A DNA stretch of 5,496 nt, taken from assembly GCA_038213835.1 (NCBI GenBank), contig JBBQSN010000191.1, positions 1 to 5,496 of the forward strand, read 5' to 3'. The translations under genes were made by a program, and so were the position numbers. This stretch comes from JBBQSN01 sp038213835. GTDB lineage: Bacteria > Actinomycetota > Actinomycetes > Actinomycetales > CAWJMD01. Positions 4,186 to 5,496 of this stretch are shown in pieces. Each line of letters opens with the position of its first letter. The first letter of the stretch is position 1. The notes beneath the pieces are model-generated. The model did not search any database. It was not told the DNA's origin and worked only from the letters and a program-made list of their open reading frames with translations.

Positions 4186-5496
4186 GACCTCACCCACCGC
4201 CCCTGCCCCCACGACGGGTTCCACCTCCGGCTCCTCGACCGGCTCATCGACCGGCTCCTCGGCAGCCGCCGGGCTGGTCGAGGCACACCGAGAGCTGCTC
4301 GAGACCGCGCTCGGAGCGATCCTGAGCCGCGAGTACTGGAGCCGGTTCCCCGAGTCGCCGTCCCCGCGCGTCTACAGCGAGGAGGCGGCCCCGGCGGGCG
4401 AGGCGGCCTACCGCGCCCACCTCGGCGGCCGGTACGAGGCGCTCGCGAGCCAGCCGGAGTCGTCGGGCTGGGTCGGCTCGGAGGTCTCGCCCTACGGGCC
4501 GGTCCTCGGCACCACCTACCCGCACTACCGCGAGGGCGACCTCGACGGCCTGCTCGAGCAGGTCTCCTCGGGCGTCCCGGCGTGGCGCGCGGCCGGTCCG
4601 CTCGCCCGGGCCGCGGTCTGCGCCGAGATCCTGGTGCGGATCAACGCCCGCAGCTTCGAGATGGCGCACGCGGTGATGCACACGACCGGCCAGCCGTTCG
4701 TGATGTCGTTCCAGGCCGCCGGCCCGCACGCGCAGGACCGCGCGCTGGAGGCCGTGGCCTACGCGCTGGCCGAGCAGCAGCGGGTGCCGGCCGAGGCCAC
4801 CTGGAGCAAGCCCGGCAAGGGCGACCCGCTCGTGATGACCAAGCGGTTCCACGTGGTGGGTCGCGGTACCGGGCTGGTGATCGGGTGCAACACCTTCCCG
4901 ACCTGGAACTCCTACCCGGGCCTGTTCGCCTCGCTGGCCACCGGCAACGCGGTCGTGGTCAAGCCGCACCCTCGTGCCGTCCTGCCCCTGGCGATCTCGG
5001 TCGAGGTCGCGCGAGAGGTGCTGGCGGAGAACGGCTTCGACCCCAACCTCGTGGTGCTTGCGGCTGAGGCCGACGGCGAGGGCCTGGCCGAGCCGCTCGC
5101 CCTGCACCCGCGGATCGGCATCGTCGACTACACCGGCGGCCGCGGCTTCGGCGACTGGCTGGAGCAGAACGTGCACCAGGCCGTCGTCTACACCGAGAAG
5201 GCCGGGCTCAACACGGTGGTGGTCGACTCGACCGACGACGTCGACGGCCTCTGCCAGAACCTGGCGTTCTCGTTCAGCCTCTACTCCGGCCAGATGTGCA
5301 CGGCGCCGCAGAACGTCTACGTGCCGGCCGACGGCATCGAGACCGACGCCGGCCACCTCTCGGTCGAGCAGCTCGGCGAGCGGATCGCCGCGGCCGTGCA
5401 GCGCCTCACCGGCGACGACGCCCGCGCGGTCGGCATCCTCGGCGCTGCCGTGAACCCCGACGTCGTGGCGCGCGCCGACGGCGCCGGCTCGATGGG
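4181..5496 (+). CDS. paaN: Phenylacetate degradation protein PaaN (aldehyde dehydrogenase fold), 3' end cut by window edge
   Basis: The 438 visible codons have no stop before the window ends; family members are about 550 residues, so roughly 110 are missing. PaaN proteins are aldehyde dehydrogenase relatives proposed to act at ring opening, oxidising the open-ring semialdehyde-CoA made from oxepin-CoA with NAD(P)+. Evidence: GWVGSEVSPYG and HAVMHTTGQ in the family-specific N-terminal part; GCNTFPTWNSYPG with Asn237 (oxyanion asparagine position); Lys261 in VVVKPHP (cofactor-binding lysine position); Glu339 in YTEKAG (general base position); and nucleophile Cys373 in SGQMCTAPQN. The Glu-Cys spacing of 34 equals that of classical aldehyde dehydrogenases. 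No MaoC-type hydratase domain is visible, unlike the E. coli PaaZ fusion, and stand-alone PaaN proteins lack it. The GTG at 4181 is firmly placed: an in-frame TGA lies at 4160, AGGGTGG precedes it, and the next in-frame ATG/GTG/TTG is codon 152. The first 31 residues are a low-complexity Thr/Ser/Gly/Pro/Ala leader. The gene is divergent from paaH. Confidence 0.92.
   Translation, partial: MTTSPTAPAPTTGSTSGSSTGSSTGSSAAAGLVEAHRELLETALGAILSREYWSRFPESPSPRVYSEEAAPAGEAAYRAHLGGRYEALASQPESSGWVGSEVSPYGPVLGTTYPHYREGDLDGLLEQVSSGVPAWRAAGPLARAAVCAEILVRINARSFEMAHAVMHTTGQPFVMSFQAAGPHAQDRALEAVAYALAEQQRVPAEATWSKPGKGDPLVMTKRFHVVGRGTGLVIGCNTFPTWNSYPGLFASLATGNAVVVKPHPRAVLPLAISVEVAREVLAENGFDPNLVVLAAEADGEGLAEPLALHPRIGIVDYTGGRGFGDWLEQNVHQAVVYTEKAGLNTVVVDSTDDVDGLCQNLAFSFSLYSGQMCTAPQNVYVPADGIETDAGHLSVEQLGERIAAAVQRLTGDDARAVGILGAAVNPDVVARADGAGSM
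4229..4261 (+). repeat. 12-bp tandem repeat encoding Gly-Ser-Ser-Thr
   Basis: The unit GGCTCCTCGACC is present at 4229-4240, again at 4241-4252 with one change (TCC to TCA, still Ser), and as a 9-base partial copy at 4253-4261. It encodes GSSTGSSTGSS, residues 17-27 of PaaN. Because the unit is a multiple of three, slippage would change the leader length without breaking the frame. Confidence 0.75.

Larger units (their letters stand above)
4143..4188 (+). repeat. Direct repeat of CCGTGACGAC around the paaN start
   Basis: CCGTGACGAC occurs at 4143-4152 and again at 4179-4188, 36 bases apart and therefore in the same frame. The second copy contains the paaN start codon GTG and codons 2-3. The first copy contains a GTG that opens a five-codon frame (M-T-T-Q-R) ending at TGA 4160-4162. 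This looks like a small local duplication or a chance match; a decoy start or tiny leader peptide is possible but unsupported by any Shine-Dalgarno. Confidence 0.3.

Noticed and set aside
3502..5067. A 521-codon plus-strand frame running from antisense of paaH into paaN
   Set aside because: It is Ser/Thr/Arg/Ala-rich, spans two genes and the divergent gap, and is out of frame with the PaaN motifs.
4244..5356. A 370-codon open frame antisense to paaN
   Set aside because: It mirrors the paaN codons, has no recognisable motif, and the sense frame contains intact aldehyde dehydrogenase signatures.
1..5496. tRNA or rRNA genes, CRISPR arrays, insertion sequences, riboswitches
   Set aside because: I saw no regularly spaced repeats, transposase-like frames, terminal inverted repeats or RNA-gene-like segments; the whole window is accounted for by coding sequence and short gaps.

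Overview
The window comes from a high-GC bacterium, almost certainly an actinomycete (Actinomycetota). Third codon positions are nearly all G or C, GTG starts are used, and the GalE and PaaN proteins look like actinobacterial types. I cannot name the genus. Coding is dense: one gene is cut by the left edge, one by the right edge, and the longest gap between genes is 95 bases.

Layout. (1) Positions 1-1035 (+) hold the 3' part of a probable alpha/beta-hydrolase with a GYSQGG nucleophile elbow and a long helical N-terminal region; its substrate is unknown. (2) After a 74-base gap with a good Shine-Dalgarno, 1110-2078 (+) encodes a complete UDP-glucose 4-epimerase (galE). (3) A 26-base convergent gap contains a short inverted repeat. 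(4) On the minus strand, 4085 to 2105, lies a translationally coupled pair: paaH, a 3-hydroxyadipyl-CoA dehydrogenase, followed by paaI, a hotdog acyl-CoA thioesterase, overlapping by 8 bases (ATGCGTGA). (5) Positions 4086-4180 form a divergent control region. It has a TAGAGT -10 box placed for a leaderless or near-leaderless paaH transcript and a 7+7 bp inverted repeat over the presumed -35 region. (6) From 4181 (+) to the window end runs paaN, a stand-alone aldehyde-dehydrogenase-fold protein of phenylacetate catabolism; it has no stop in the window.

The right half is therefore one edge of a phenylacetate (paa) catabolic cluster. PaaN would act at the ring-opening/aldehyde-oxidation stage, PaaH in the later beta-oxidation-like steps that lead to 3-oxoadipyl-CoA, and PaaI would release CoA from stalled or dead-end CoA esters. 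The ring-activating ligase (PaaK), the epoxidase (PaaABCDE), a separate MaoC/enoyl-CoA hydratase and a regulator are not in view; they may lie beyond the right edge. galE and the hydrolase have no evident link to this pathway and are probably unrelated neighbours.

No wholly new system is visible. The points most worth a second look are the divergent paaH/paaN control region, the low-complexity Gly-Ser-Thr leader of PaaN with its cluster of A-ending codons, and the incompletely identified hydrolase at the left edge.
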